A DNA stretch of 64,000 nt, taken from contig NZ_CP071597.1 of NCBI RefSeq assembly GCF_017357405.1, forward strand, positions 372,001 to 436,000. Reading direction: 5' to 3'. Source of the DNA: Halomontanus rarus (GTDB lineage: Archaea > Halobacteriota > Halobacteria > Halobacteriales > Natrialbaceae). Both the position numbers and the translations under genes were made by a program. Below are positions 1 to 9,271 of this stretch, piece by piece (within the stretch, counting starts at the first letter, position 1; each line of letters starts with the position of its first letter). The notes under the pieces are model-generated. The model saw only the letters and a list, made by a program, of their open reading frames with translations, searched no databases and was not told the DNA's origin.

Positions 1-180
1 TTAAGACCATGTCTTCAGTAGGTGCGCCTTCGCACCGGGGATAGTAAAGGGGTCTGCATCGAAGCGGGATCAGTTATCGTCTCGCCGGCGCACTGGTGAT
101 TTCGTCTTCCGTTATCTCGTGTTCTCGACCGGCGACTAGCTGTCAGCAGACGGTGTCCGAACTGAAACGAGAGAGGAGCG

Positions 181-186
181 CTTAAG
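181..186 (+). promoter_or_regulatory. TATA-like promoter of the 211 gene
   Basis: The element cttaag lies 25-30 bases upstream of the ATG at 211, the usual spacing for leaderless haloarchaeal transcripts. Confidence 0.5.
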
Positions 187-210
187 TGAGTTACTCGGCA
201 ACAGTCGCGT

Positions 211-408
211 ATGGCTGAAGACACCGAGTCCGCACACGACCACGGTCACGACCACGATTCCGGGGCCGACGTCGGTCACGACGTCGACGAGGGACGGACG
301 ACTGCACCGATGAGCGAGTTTACCACCCGCGACGCCGGCGTCGGAGCCGTCGTCCTCGCGGTCGGACTCGCGGTCGCGTTCGCGGTTCCGCTACTGGTGA
401 CACTGTAA
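211..408 (+). CDS. Small His/Asp-rich single-span membrane protein
   Basis: A 65-residue protein. The first ~25 residues hold repeated His-Asp-His motifs (HDHGHDHD at about 9-16). A strongly hydrophobic segment of about 20 residues ends the protein (about 45-64), so it should be a tail-anchored membrane protein with an acidic, histidine-rich cytoplasmic part that could bind metal ions. A cttaag TATA-like element lies 25-30 bases before the ATG, fitting a leaderless transcript. I recall similar short uncharacterised proteins in haloarchaea, but I know no function. Confidence 0.7.
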   Translation: MAEDTESAHDHGHDHDSGADVGHDVDEGRTTAPMSEFTTRDAGVGAVVLAVGLAVAFAVPLLVTL

Positions 409-527
409 CGGGAACCATCGACACGTCGCTCACTTCTCGCCGATCTATCTCGAGTTCCGTTTCGTCGACAAATCCCACTCCACGTTCCGTTCGGATTCTT
501 TAACCGACCGGCCACTGTCTCTTTGCT

Positions 528-2060
528 ATGCGCCTTTCCGAGTCAGTGACCAGCGTCTACAGAACGCTTCGGCGCCGGCCGGCCGATCTCCTCCCGTTTT
601 ACGTGCTGGGTGCGGCCGTTCCGGCCATCGGTCGCATCGGGACGTTCCTCGGACTCGCGATCGTCTACGCGACCCTCGAGACGTCGGGCCGCCTCGAGAC
701 GTTTCGCGAGGAGTTCGCTGCGATGGATCGGTCGCCGCCGAACCCGGAAACGAATCCTGAGGGGGTCGCCGACTGGGCGAGCACCGAGCTCACGCCGGTT
801 CTCGAGCCGCTCGTCACGCCGGGCGTCGTCGGCGTGGTCGCGATCACGGTTCTCGTCACGCTGCTCGCGTCGCTCGTACTCTACGCTGGCGTCGCTGCGG
901 GCCAGCTCGCGGCGTGTCACGCCCGCCTTCGGGGTCAGCGAGGGATACTCGCGGGGATCGCGGGTGTCCGCCGCCGCTGGCGCTCGTTTCTGGGGTTGTT
1001 CCTGGGAGAGATCGTCCTCTGGCTCGGTGCGACCGTCGCGATCTGGCTCGCCGCTACGAGTGCGGCGAGTGTCGTCGTCGGTGCGACCGGCGAACCGGCG
1101 GTCGGCGTGCTCGTCGGACTCGGTGGGGGACTCCTCTGGGCTGGCACTCTCGTCGTCCTGCGCGCGCTCTTCGCGTTCGCGCCGGTCGCAGTCGTCGTCG
1201 ACGACGTCGGGGTACTCGGATCGCTCTCAAGCACCGCCGGATTCGTTCGTTCGCAGCCGGTCGAAGCGGTGTTCTACTACGTGATCGCGTTGCTCGCGTT
1301 CGTCGCGTTCGCCGCGGTCGTCTCCGTTCTCTCGTCCGTCGGCGTCGGGAGTGTCGTCTCCGTGATCGGCCTGCTGGTCCTGTACCCGGCACTCGACATC
1401 CTGAAGACGGCACTGTACGGCGACTATCGCGGAACGGTTTCCCGACCGCCGGCCGTCGAGGAGACGCTTCGCGAACAGTTCGCCGCGGGACTCTACCGGG
1501 GCTGGCACGAACTCCACGCGTTCGTTCGGAAGACTCCCGGCCTCCACGCGGGCGTCGCGGTCACCGCGCTCGTCGGGTTCGGAATGGGGTGGGCGGTCGC
1601 CGCCCCGTTCGACGGTCTCGTCGAGACCTCGATCACCGCGCGGTTAGACGGACACGTCCCGCCCGCAGCGGCGGCGGAGTTTTTCACCAACAACTGGACG
1701 GTCGCGCTCACGACGGCCTACGCCGGAGTCGCGCTCGCGGTTCCGGCGCTCATCTCGATCTGGTTCAACGGACTCGTCCTCGGAATCTACGCCCGTCTCG
1801 AGGTCGATCCGGCCGAACTCCTCGCGTTCGTCGTCCCACACGGCGTCCTCGAGATTCCGGCGATTCTCGTCGCCGGCGCACTCGGCGTCCACCTCGGTCT
1901 CGCGGGTTGGCGGACCGTGCGGGGCCGACGTTCGCGAGCGACGCTGGCGGACGAACTCGAGGGCGCCTTCTGGGTGCTCGTCGGTCTCGGTGCGATCTTG
2001 TTGCTCGCGGGGCTCATCGAGGGGTTCGTGAGTCCGTACTACTATCGATTGCTGATCTGA
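528..2060 (+). CDS. SpoIIM/DUF95-type integral membrane protein
   Basis: A 510-residue polytopic membrane protein with roughly ten hydrophobic segments. The C-terminal ~170 residues have the signature of the stage II sporulation protein M family: a short 'FNGLVLG' turn followed by 'VPHGVLEIPAI' at about 405-440, after an 'FFTNNWTVAL' segment. The N-terminal ~290 residues form a separate six-helix bundle like the membrane domains often fused to SpoIIM in haloarchaea. Archaea do not sporulate, so the role is unknown. A ttctttaac TATA-like box sits about 25-32 bases before the ATG, and the gene appears monocistronic. Confidence 0.8.
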   Translation: MRLSESVTSVYRTLRRRPADLLPFYVLGAAVPAIGRIGTFLGLAIVYATLETSGRLETFREEFAAMDRSPPNPETNPEGVADWASTELTPVLEPLVTPGVVGVVAITVLVTLLASLVLYAGVAAGQLAACHARLRGQRGILAGIAGVRRRWRSFLGLFLGEIVLWLGATVAIWLAATSAASVVVGATGEPAVGVLVGLGGGLLWAGTLVVLRALFAFAPVAVVVDDVGVLGSLSSTAGFVRSQPVEAVFYYVIALLAFVAFAAVVSVLSSVGVGSVVSVIGLLVLYPALDILKTALYGDYRGTVSRPPAVEETLREQFAAGLYRGWHELHAFVRKTPGLHAGVAVTALVGFGMGWAVAAPFDGLVETSITARLDGHVPPAAAAEFFTNNWTVALTTAYAGVALAVPALISIWFNGLVLGIYARLEVDPAELLAFVVPHGVLEIPAILVAGALGVHLGLAGWRTVRGRRSRATLADELEGAFWVLVGLGAILLLAGLIEGFVSPYYYRLLI

Positions 2061-2227
2061 GATCGAGAGGACGCTGCCCGGATCAGTCGTGCTCGAACGT
2101 CGGTCGGACCATTTCTGCGGTTTCGCCCTCCGAGATTTCTACGTGAGAGACGTCACGGAGCGGCCGAACTCGAATGCCGACGGCTCGAGGGTGAAACGCG
2201 CGAAACGAGTCTACGAGAGGGGGTGAG

Positions 2228-2440
2228 CTAGAAGACGTACTCGTCGTCGTGGCCCATCATACCGTCGTCTTCGAGTCCGGCGTCCTCTTCGTCCATCGGT
2301 CCACTGGTCTTGTACGCCTTGATACCAGTCGAGAGAAGGTCTTCGATCGCCTCTTCACGGTTGACGAATTCGCCGCGCTCGACCATCTGCGCGATCTGCA
2401 TCTCGAGGTGTTCGGGGATTGTGATCTCTACTTTCGGCAT
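2228..2440 (-). CDS. Ribbon-helix-helix (CopG/Arc-type) DNA-binding protein
   Basis: A 70-residue protein. Residues 1-45 fit a ribbon-helix-helix fold: a short beta strand (PKVEITIPEHL), then two helices with 'GEFVNREEAIEDLL', as in CopG/NikR-like dimeric regulators. The last 20 residues are very acidic and end in DDEYVF. No metal-binding C-terminal domain is present, so it is not NikR. A well-placed TATA box (2465-2472) argues for its own leaderless transcript. The target genes are unknown. Confidence 0.8.
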   Translation of the reverse strand: MPKVEITIPEHLEMQIAQMVERGEFVNREEAIEDLLSTGIKAYKTSGPMDEEDAGLEDDGMMGHDDEYVF

Positions 2441-2464
2441 CTGATTCGGGTTTCGGCGAGGGGG

Positions 2465-2472
2465 TATTTAAG
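2465..2472 (-). promoter_or_regulatory. TATA box of the CopG-type gene
   Basis: On the minus strand the sequence gcttaaata lies 25-32 bases upstream of the ATG at 2440, which fits a leaderless start. Confidence 0.55.
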
Positions 2473-2618
2473 CCTGACGGGGACCAATACGTCGGAGTCG
2501 GCGAAAACGGATCGCGACGTCGCTCGGTGTCCAAAAATTCGGCGCGAAACGTGTCGGGCGGCCAAATGCCGCGGACGTCGTTAGTTGTCTGTTCCTGTTC
2601 TCGGTCGCGTCCGCCGAG

Positions 2619-2918
2619 TTATCGATTACCCATTACGTTATCGATCGCGCTCTTGAGCGACGCGCCGGGCTTCGTGATCGTCTCGAGTTGCTGGCGCATC
2701 TTTCGCTGATTGAAGTAACTCGCGAACGCGAGGATCGTCGGCGGCCAGAGGCCGACGAACAGCCCTCGCTGACGGTCTCCGCGGACGAAAAAGTAGTACC
2801 ACGAGAGTCCGACCGACGCGACCGACGCGAGGAAGGCGGGCCCCATCGCTTGCTCGCCGACTTCTTCTACAGCCTGTCCAGACATCTCCCGTTCCTGCAT
2901 CTGTTGCTTACTCGCCAT
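2619..2918 (-). CDS. Small two-helix membrane protein, unknown function
   Basis: The 99-residue product starts at the ATG at 2918. A longer reading frame extends to 3017, but the 2918 start is favoured because a TATA box (2950-2957) lies 32-39 bases upstream. Residues ~25-70 contain two hydrophobic helices (AMGPAFLASVASVGLSWYYF and LFVGLWPPTILAFASYF) separated by a charged turn. The C-terminus is helical and basic. I recognise no family with a known function. Confidence 0.65.
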   Translation of the reverse strand: MASKQQMQEREMSGQAVEEVGEQAMGPAFLASVASVGLSWYYFFVRGDRQRGLFVGLWPPTILAFASYFNQRKMRQQLETITKPGASLKSAIDNVMGNR

Positions 2919-2949
2919 GCACTGAGCCAATCGGTGAGATCCCACTTCG

Positions 2950-2957
2950 TTATAAAG
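2950..2957 (-). promoter_or_regulatory. TATA box of the small membrane protein gene
   Basis: The minus-strand sequence ctctttataacg is an A/T-rich box 32-39 bases before the ATG at 2918. It supports that start over the upstream one at 3017. Confidence 0.5.
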
Positions 2958-3212
2958 AGGGTATCTCTCGGTACAACCGTATTTGGGTTGCTGGCGGACC
3001 GTTTCAAACGGTTTCAACCCCGACGTAGTCCCGGGAATCGGAACTTTAGTAGCCAGCCGACGTGACTATCACTATCGTCCCCGACCTGTCGTTCACCCGA
3101 TCGGTCGGATTCGACGCCGCGTCGAATCATCTCCCGTCGATGATACGAAGGGAGAACGATGGAAACGAAGAGATAGTTAGGCTGAAGGCGGCACGGGCCC
3201 GAGTCGGCCTCA

Positions 3213-4562
3213 ATGGATCGATCGGTGGGTGACCGAAGGACCACGGGAACGACGGATGAGTATCCCAGCGACCCCGTCAGTCGAAGCTGCGAACTCGAGG
3301 ACGTCTCCTTCGGCGAAGTTCTGGATATCGATGGTGCGCCGCGGATACAGTGGGCGTCCCCCGACGGCCTCGAACTGGCCGGCTGTGGCGTCGCTGGGCG
3401 GCTCACGGCGACCGGTCGCGACCGATTCGCGCGCATTCGCGCACACGCCGACGAGTACTTCGGGGCGCTCGACCACGACGGTCCGGCGGACAGTCGACCG
3501 CGCGCCGTCGGCGGTCTCTCCTTTCACGACGGTCACGAACCGACGACGCCGTGGGGCGGCTTCGAGGCCGCCTCGTTCGTCGTTCCTCGCGTTCAGGTCA
3601 CCCGAACCGACGCGGGGACGTGGCTGACGGTCGTCGCCGAAGACGCCGAAACGGCGAGCGACGACCTCGAGTACTGGCGCGACCGACTGGCCGAGCTCCC
3701 GACGATGCGCCCGAGCGGGACGGGACCAGGAGTGGCAGCCACCCATCGACCGACGACCCGCGAGACGTGGACCCAGCAGGTCGAAACGGCACTCGAGCGA
3801 ATCGAGGCGGGCGTTCTCGAGAAGGTCGTCCTCGCACAGACCCTCGAGGTCGACCTCGCGCAAGCGGCGCAACTGGACGTCGCCGCGATCATCGAGCGAT
3901 TGCGACGCCGGTATCCCGACTGCTACCGGTTCCTCGTCGATCAAGGCGAGGGCGGGACGTTCTTCGGCGCACCGCCCGAACGGCTCGTCGCGATGGACGG
4001 CGGCCGCGTCGAGACGGAGGCGCTCGCGGGGTCGGTCCCCCGCGGCGAAACTCCGGAAGAAGACGACGACCTCGTCGAGCGGATGATCGAGAGCGGGAAG
4101 TTCCAGCAGGAACACGGTCTCGTCGTCGAGGCGATCCGAGACGAACTCGAACCGCTCTCGGCGTCGGTCACGGTGGGCGAACAGACGGTTCGACGACTGG
4201 CGACGATTCAACACCTTCAGACGCCGATCGAGGCGACGTTGGCGGACACCGTCGATCGCCACGTCCTCGAGATCGTCGAGGCGCTGCACCCGACCCCCGC
4301 CGTCGGCGGCCTCCCGCCGGAGGCCGCCTGGGAGACGATCCGGGAGATCGAGACGTTCGACCGCGGCTGGTACGCGGCGCCGATCGGCTGGTTCGACGCC
4401 GCGGGAGACGGCGAGTTCGCCGTCGGCCTCCGGTCGGGGCTGGTGACCGGCCAGCGGGTCACGCTGTTTTCGGGCAACGGGATCGTCGCCGACAGCGATC
4501 CGGACGACGAGTGGGACGAAATTCAGCTCAAGTTTCGGCCGATCCTCGACGAGTTACGGTGA
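3213..4562 (+). CDS. menF: Isochorismate synthase, menaquinone pathway
   Basis: The 449-residue protein converts chorismate to isochorismate, the entry step of menaquinone synthesis. The C-terminal ~270 residues are a chorismate-binding domain with 'GVLEKVVLAQ', 'GSVPRGETPEEDD', 'ESGKFQQEHGLVVEAI' and 'LHPTPAVGGLP', in family order, plus the final 'AVGLRSGL' strand. The N-terminal half is the usual weakly conserved beta region. Four bases separate it from menD, so the two form an operon. EntC/DhbC-type siderophore synthases share the fold, but the menD neighbour makes MenF the better call. Confidence 0.93.
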   Translation: MDRSVGDRRTTGTTDEYPSDPVSRSCELEDVSFGEVLDIDGAPRIQWASPDGLELAGCGVAGRLTATGRDRFARIRAHADEYFGALDHDGPADSRPRAVGGLSFHDGHEPTTPWGGFEAASFVVPRVQVTRTDAGTWLTVVAEDAETASDDLEYWRDRLAELPTMRPSGTGPGVAATHRPTTRETWTQQVETALERIEAGVLEKVVLAQTLEVDLAQAAQLDVAAIIERLRRRYPDCYRFLVDQGEGGTFFGAPPERLVAMDGGRVETEALAGSVPRGETPEEDDDLVERMIESGKFQQEHGLVVEAIRDELEPLSASVTVGEQTVRRLATIQHLQTPIEATLADTVDRHVLEIVEALHPTPAVGGLPPEAAWETIREIETFDRGWYAAPIGWFDAAGDGEFAVGLRSGLVTGQRVTLFSGNGIVADSDPDDEWDEIQLKFRPILDELR

Positions 4563-4566
4563 TTCG

Positions 4567-6438
4567 ATGGCGCGCGCACCGAATCGCAACACGCTCTGGG
4601 GCCGAATCCTCGTCGACGAACTCGTCGAGGGCGGTCTCGAGGCCGCCTGCATCGCGCCGGGAAGCCGGTCGACGCCGCTGACGGTGGCGTTCGCCGAGCA
4701 TCCCGACGTCGAGGTCGAAGTATTCTCGCACCTCGACGAACGCTCGGCCGCGTACTTCGCGCTCGGACGCGGGCGACGAACCGGCGAGCCGACGGCGCTG
4801 GTCTGTACCTCCGGGACGGCGGCGGCCAACTTCCACCCCGCCGTGATCGAGGCGGATCAGGCTCGCGTTCCCCTGCTCGTGCTGACCGCCGATCGGCCGG
4901 CCGAACTCCGGGACAGCGGTGCGAACCAGACGATCGACCAGGTCGGCCTCTACGGCGACAGCGTCCGGTGGGACGTCGAACTCCCCGACCCCGAAGCCGA
5001 CGAGCGGAAAGTCCGGTCGCTCCGGACGACCGCTGCGCGAGCGCTCGCGAAGACGACTGGCACGCCGGCCGGCCCCGTCCACCTCAACTGTCCGTTCCGC
5101 AAACCGCTCGAGCCGGTCGAGGTTCCAGGGGACGTCCCCGAGGAGTTCGCGGAGACGCTCGCCGGAAGCGGCCGCGACGGGCCGTTCGTCGACGTCTCGT
5201 CGGGGCGGCCGACGCTCGAGGGGAGCGAGGTGCGGCGGGTCGCAGATGCACTCGCGAACGCCAGCCGGCCGCTGCTGGTCGCCGGGCCGGCCGATCCGCC
5301 GGGACTCGACGCGGGTTCGATGGTCGCGCTGGCGAGAACGCTCGAGGCCCCCGTACTGGCCGATCCGCTCTCCGACGTGCGGTTCGGTTCGCACGTCGAG
5401 GTCAGTGCAGCGAAACCGACGGTTGGAACAGAATCGGAGACAGAGAGGGAGACGGAGCCGGCGGCGACGACCGTCTGCGGCGGTTACGACGCCTACCTCG
5501 ACGAAACGTGGCCGGACCCGGACGTCGTCGTCCGCGTCGGGGCCTCGCCGACCTCGAAACCGCTGCGCCACTGGCTCCGGGACGCCGACTGTCGCCAGTT
5601 TCTGGTCGATCCCGCCGTTGACTGGCGCGAGGCGACGTTCACGGCGACCGACCTGATCGGAGCGGATCCGGATCGGCTTCTGGCGTCGCTCGCCGATGCG
5701 ATCGGCGATTCTGCGACCGCGACGGGGACAGAGACCTCGAGCGACAGCGGGTGGCTCGAGCGCTTCCGGCGCGCGGAGGCCCGCCACTGGTCGGTCGTCG
5801 GGGCGGCGCGCGAGGCAGACCGCCTCGAGACGGACCCGTTCGAGGGGGCGATCCTCGCCTCCGTTCTCGAGCACGCGTCGGATCCGGCGACGGTCTTCGT
5901 CTCGAACAGTATGCCGATTCGCGACGCGGATCGGTTCGGACGGCCCCGGGAAGCCGACCTGACCGTGCTGGCCAACCGAGGTGCAAGCGGGATCGACGGA
6001 ATCGTCAGTACCGCCCTCGGCGCGGGCAGTGCGACCGAGGGCGAGGAGCCGCTCGTCCTCGTCACCGGCGACCTCGCGTTCTACCACGATTCGAACGGGT
6101 TGCTCGCACTCGAGCGCTGCGGCGTCGACGCGACGATCGTGTTGCTGGACAACGACGGCGGCGGCATCTTTCACATGCTCCCGATCGAGGACTACGATCC
6201 GCCGTTTACGGACCAGTTCAAGACGCCGCACGGTCTGTCGTTCGACGCGCTCGCGGATCTGTACGACCTCGAGTTCGAGCGCGTCTCGCCCGCGGCGTTC
6301 GACGACGCCTATCGGGAATCGCTCGAGTCCGCGGGAACGCAGGTTCTCGCACTCGAGTTCGACGCGGAGGCGAGCCACCGTCACCGAGAGGAACTCGAGG
6401 TCGAGACGCGGAGTCGACGGCGAGATGACGACGCGTAG
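4567..6438 (+). CDS. menD: SEPHCHC synthase (2-succinyl-5-enolpyruvyl-6-hydroxy-3-cyclohexene-1-carboxylate synthase)
   Basis: A 623-residue thiamine-diphosphate enzyme that joins 2-oxoglutarate to isochorismate. Visible motifs are the N-terminal 'PGSRSTPLT' (31-39), the catalytic-Glu region 'FSHLDERSA' near residue 58, and the C-terminal ThDP/Mg motif 'GDLAFYHDSNG ... NDGGGIFHML'. Two low-complexity insertions rich in Thr/Glu/Ser (around residues 283-300 and 380-395) are coded by imperfect hexamer repeats and look like recent expansions in surface loops. The gene follows menF by four bases. Confidence 0.95.
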   Translation: MARAPNRNTLWGRILVDELVEGGLEAACIAPGSRSTPLTVAFAEHPDVEVEVFSHLDERSAAYFALGRGRRTGEPTALVCTSGTAAANFHPAVIEADQARVPLLVLTADRPAELRDSGANQTIDQVGLYGDSVRWDVELPDPEADERKVRSLRTTAARALAKTTGTPAGPVHLNCPFRKPLEPVEVPGDVPEEFAETLAGSGRDGPFVDVSSGRPTLEGSEVRRVADALANASRPLLVAGPADPPGLDAGSMVALARTLEAPVLADPLSDVRFGSHVEVSAAKPTVGTESETERETEPAATTVCGGYDAYLDETWPDPDVVVRVGASPTSKPLRHWLRDADCRQFLVDPAVDWREATFTATDLIGADPDRLLASLADAIGDSATATGTETSSDSGWLERFRRAEARHWSVVGAAREADRLETDPFEGAILASVLEHASDPATVFVSNSMPIRDADRFGRPREADLTVLANRGASGIDGIVSTALGAGSATEGEEPLVLVTGDLAFYHDSNGLLALERCGVDATIVLLDNDGGGIFHMLPIEDYDPPFTDQFKTPHGLSFDALADLYDLEFERVSPAAFDDAYRESLESAGTQVLALEFDAEASHRHREELEVETRSRRRDDDA

Positions 6439-6515
6439 TCTCGATTCGTCACCGCTCACTCGACGGTGCCCCGTTGTTACTGGCGTAGTAACGGCGTCGG
6501 TACTCCGACCAAATT

Positions 6516-6536
6516 CACACGTGACTTACACGTGTG
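6516..6536. promoter_or_regulatory. Inverted repeat with two CACGTG cores
   Basis: Arms CACACGT and ACGTGTG flank a 7-base spacer, and each arm contributes to a CACGTG hexamer, the two being one helical turn (11 bases) apart. The element lies 20 bases before the ATG at 6556, in the promoter position. It could be an operator for the small zinc-finger gene or a hairpin after menD. Confidence 0.4.
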
Positions 6537-6555
6537 CCCGAGAAAGGGAGATTCA

Positions 6556-6708
6556 ATGTCAGGGACCGCAAAGACGAAAGGGGCGGCACGGTGCGACGAG
6601 TGCGGATCGGTGTTCGCAGTCTGGATGGCACCGGACGGGGATATCGAACCGATCGGAAGCAGGGCCGGGTGTCCCTGCGGGAAGTCGGCGTTTCGAGTGC
6701 TCCAGTAG
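6556..6708 (+). CDS. Tiny zinc-ribbon-like protein (50 aa)
   Basis: The 50-residue product starts at the internal ATG at 6556. It has a CDEC pair (residues 13-16) and a CPC pair near residue 39, which could coordinate one zinc ion in a ribbon of about 35 residues. It ends in a positively charged strand (KSAFRVLQ). It sits between menD and another very small gene, and nothing in it links it to quinone synthesis. Haloarchaea encode many such proteins of unknown role. Confidence 0.65.
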   Translation: MSGTAKTKGAARCDECGSVFAVWMAPDGDIEPIGSRAGCPCGKSAFRVLQ

Positions 6709-6770
6709 GCGGGGTGTGGATCCGACGACCGGCTTTTAACACGACGGTCGGTGTAGGGACCGGCGTTCGC

Positions 6771-6959
6771 ATGGATCTGACAGTCGAAGACGCTCGGGTC
6801 GTAGTCGACGACGACGGCACCGCCTACGCGTTCGAGGTCGTCGGCGACAACGCACTCGAGTATAGGGACTCGAGCAGTACCGACGCGGCCGTTCCGGACG
6901 ACGTCGTCGAGGCGCTCGAGGCGGAGGGGTACATCGTTCACCCTGACGACTACGACTGA
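6771..6959 (+). CDS. Small acidic protein (62 aa), unknown function
   Basis: The ATG at 6771 gives a 62-residue acidic product with a beta-rich first half (LTVEDARVVVDDDGTAYAFE) and a C-terminal helix with an acidic tail. A TATA-like gcttttaac lies 31-38 bases upstream, supporting this start over the longer in-frame extension. Its codon use and acidity match a real haloarchaeal protein. I do not recognise a family. Confidence 0.6.
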   Translation: MDLTVEDARVVVDDDGTAYAFEVVGDNALEYRDSSSTDAAVPDDVVEALEAEGYIVHPDDYD

Positions 6960-6986
6960 GGCGGTCGGTCGAGATGGCGATCGGGA

Positions 6987-7988
6987 TCAGGGTCGGAGCG
7001 CCCACCACACGGCGACGGCGTACCCGAACGGCACCCAGAACGCACCGACGACGAGGAGTCCGACGAGCGAGAGCGGATCGATCGAGGTGAGTCGAGGGAG
7101 GGAAACGGGGACGAGCACGCTCCAGAGTCCGAACGAGACGATCGCGGCCCGCGGAACCGTCAACAGGTACCCGACGAGGACCAGCGTACACGCCGCGACG
7201 ATCCCGTTGACGAGGACCGAAAACTGCGGCGTGAGACTCGCGTAGACGAGCATCGGATACAGGAGCGCGACCGCACAGACGGTGACAATCGTCCCCCGAT
7301 CGAGACGCTGTCGGGATTCCTCGAGGTCGACGTCGTCGGTCCAGTCGTGGACGCTGTAGCGAAATTCGGTGCTCGAGTCGTCCGTTTCCGTTCCCGCCTC
7401 TCGTTCTCTGCGACGCCGCGATCGGGTGTGTGTCCTATGTTCCGACTTCCTCGTTCGATCCCCGGTCGCAGTCGTCCCGGTATCGGATCGGGCGGTCCGA
7501 CCGCGGTCTTCGTCGGTGCGCTCCGTTCCCGGTCCCTCTTCGTTCCACCTGTTCTTGGCGCGCTCCCGACGCGCGCGCTGTCTGGCGTGGTGACTCCGAC
7601 TCGGTCCGCTTCGCTCGTCGGTTTCGGACGTACCGGCCCGGGCTCGAGCCTGCGATCGGTAGTACCCCGTCGAATCGCGATCCGTCGCAGCGGTGCTCGC
7701 GCCGCCGGTCGGTTCCGAGTCGGTTCGATCGGTGCCGGTCTCGCCACCGGCGAACCGATCCGTCATCCTGACGTACGCGTCGTGTCCGAGCCGATCGTAC
7801 CGGGCCCGCGCCGTCTCGTCGGAAAGGACTTCCTCGGCGGTTGTCACTCGAGTGAACTGATCGGTGGCGTCCGGATCGTCGTTTCGGTCGGGATGGGTCT
7901 CGAGGACGCGCTCGCGGTAGGCCGCGGTAATCTCCTCCTGGGTCGCGTCGGGGGAGATGCCGAGTATCTCGTAGTACGTCTCGCCCAT
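6987..7988 (-). CDS. J-domain protein with C-terminal membrane region
   Basis: In this 333-residue protein, residues 3-70 are a clear J domain (YYEILGISPDATQEEI, HPD at about 33-35, and the 'LSDETARARYDRLGHD' helix), so it should recruit an Hsp70/DnaK chaperone. Residues ~75-215 are low-complexity, Arg/Ser/Thr/Glu-rich and probably disordered. The last ~110 residues hold about four hydrophobic helices. It lacks the Gly/Phe and zinc-finger regions of canonical DnaJ, so it is a membrane-anchored co-chaperone rather than the housekeeping DnaJ. Confidence 0.85.
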   Translation of the reverse strand: MGETYYEILGISPDATQEEITAAYRERVLETHPDRNDDPDATDQFTRVTTAEEVLSDETARARYDRLGHDAYVRMTDRFAGGETGTDRTDSEPTGGASTAATDRDSTGYYRSQARARAGTSETDERSGPSRSHHARQRARRERAKNRWNEEGPGTERTDEDRGRTARSDTGTTATGDRTRKSEHRTHTRSRRRREREAGTETDDSSTEFRYSVHDWTDDVDLEESRQRLDRGTIVTVCAVALLYPMLVYASLTPQFSVLVNGIVAACTLVLVGYLLTVPRAAIVSFGLWSVLVPVSLPRLTSIDPLSLVGLLVVGAFWVPFGYAVAVWWALRP

Positions 7989-8282
7989 CAGCCGTCAGCG
8001 ATACGGTTTCGAGCGTGAAAATAACTCCGGCTGACAGATTCTCCGTCGGTATCTCCTACCGGATTCACCGTCGTCGCCGTCGGCTTCGGGACGACTGGAA
8101 CGCTCGAGGTCACGACGATCGACGCCGATGACGGGACGCTCTGTGAGACCACGTCCGGATCGTCTTCGAGACCAGCGGTCGGACGGGCGCGAGCTCTCGA
8201 GTCGAGGACCGCCGACGGTGAGAGACTCGCCTTCGACGCCAAACCTGTCCCTATTTCACGCGCTCGAGTGCAATGGCGAGAC

Positions 8283-9170
8283 ATGGTTTCGGAACTGTTC
8301 GACGAGGATCGGTGGGAGCCGGTCGAGGGATTCGACTTTCGCGATCTGACCTATCACCGGGCGATCGACGGTGGTACCGTCCGCATCGCGTTCGACCGCC
8401 CCGAGGTCCGTAACGCCTTCCGACCGGGGACCGTCGACGAACTGTACGACGCCCTCGAGCACGCCAAGCGACAGACGGACGTCGGTTGCGTGCTCCTGAC
8501 GGGCAACGGACCCTCCCCCAAGGACGGGGGCTGGGCGTTCTGTTCGGGCGGCGATCAGACGATCCGAGGCGAGGACGGCTATCAGTACGAAGGGGACGAG
8601 GACAGAGCGTCGGAGCAAGGTCGCCTGCACATCCTCGAAGTTCAGCGCCAGATCCGACACCTCCCGAAGGTCGTCGTCTGCGTCGTTCCGGGGTGGGCCG
8701 TCGGCGGCGGCCACTCGCTGCACGTCGTCTGCGACCTCACGCTCGCGAGCGAAGAGCACGCCAAGTTCCTCCAGACCGATCCCGACGTGGCGAGCTACGA
8801 CGCCGGCTTCGGCTCCGCCTACCTCGCCCAGCAGATCGGCCAGAAGAAGGCCCGAGAGGTGTTCTTCCTCGGAAAGACCTACAGCGCCGAGGAGGCCGCC
8901 GAGATGGGAATGGTCAACGAAGCGGTCCCCCACGACGAACTCGAGGAGACGGCCCGCGAGTGGGGCGAGCGGATCAACGCGAAGAGCCCGACCGCGATGC
9001 GGATGCTCAAGTACGGGTTCAACATGGCCGACGACGGCATGGTCGGCCAGCAGGTGTTCGCGGGCGAGGCGACCCGACTCGGGTACATGACCGACGAAGC
9101 CGCGGAGGGTCGCGACGCGTTCGTCGAGGGACGCGAGCCGGACTTCTCGGAGTATCCCTGGCACTACTGA
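8283..9170 (+). CDS. menB: 1,4-dihydroxy-2-naphthoyl-CoA synthase
   Basis: A crotonase-fold enzyme that closes the second ring of the naphthoquinone from o-succinylbenzoyl-CoA. The 295-residue protein shows 'VRNAFRPGTVDEL', the oxyanion-hole region 'GWAFCSGGDQ', 'PGWAVGGGHSLHVVCDLTLAS' and the C-terminal 'EYPWHY' ending typical of MenB. I prefer the ATG at 8283 (MVSELFDEDRW). A GTG five codons upstream (8268) is possible, but a ctattt box about 28 bases before 8283 fits a leaderless start there. Confidence 0.93.
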   Translation: MVSELFDEDRWEPVEGFDFRDLTYHRAIDGGTVRIAFDRPEVRNAFRPGTVDELYDALEHAKRQTDVGCVLLTGNGPSPKDGGWAFCSGGDQTIRGEDGYQYEGDEDRASEQGRLHILEVQRQIRHLPKVVVCVVPGWAVGGGHSLHVVCDLTLASEEHAKFLQTDPDVASYDAGFGSAYLAQQIGQKKAREVFFLGKTYSAEEAAEMGMVNEAVPHDELEETAREWGERINAKSPTAMRMLKYGFNMADDGMVGQQVFAGEATRLGYMTDEAAEGRDAFVEGREPDFSEYPWHY

Positions 9171-9271
9171 GTCGGACCGAATGCGTTGTAGAGAGAGAGA
9201 GGGAGGGTCACCGGCGCCGATGCATTCGAACCAGAGGATCTTTTACGCCAACGTGTTGACTTATTTTCACG

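Noticed and set aside
15..224. 70-codon minus-strand frame at the window start
   Set aside because: Basic, Ser/Arg-rich composition unlike haloarchaeal proteins, and it overlaps the promoter of the 211 gene.
4528..6459. Long Arg-rich open frame of 643 codons on the minus strand opposite menD
   Set aside because: It is an antisense shadow produced by high G+C codon use; Arg-rich composition, no family match, while menD in the other strand has all catalytic motifs.
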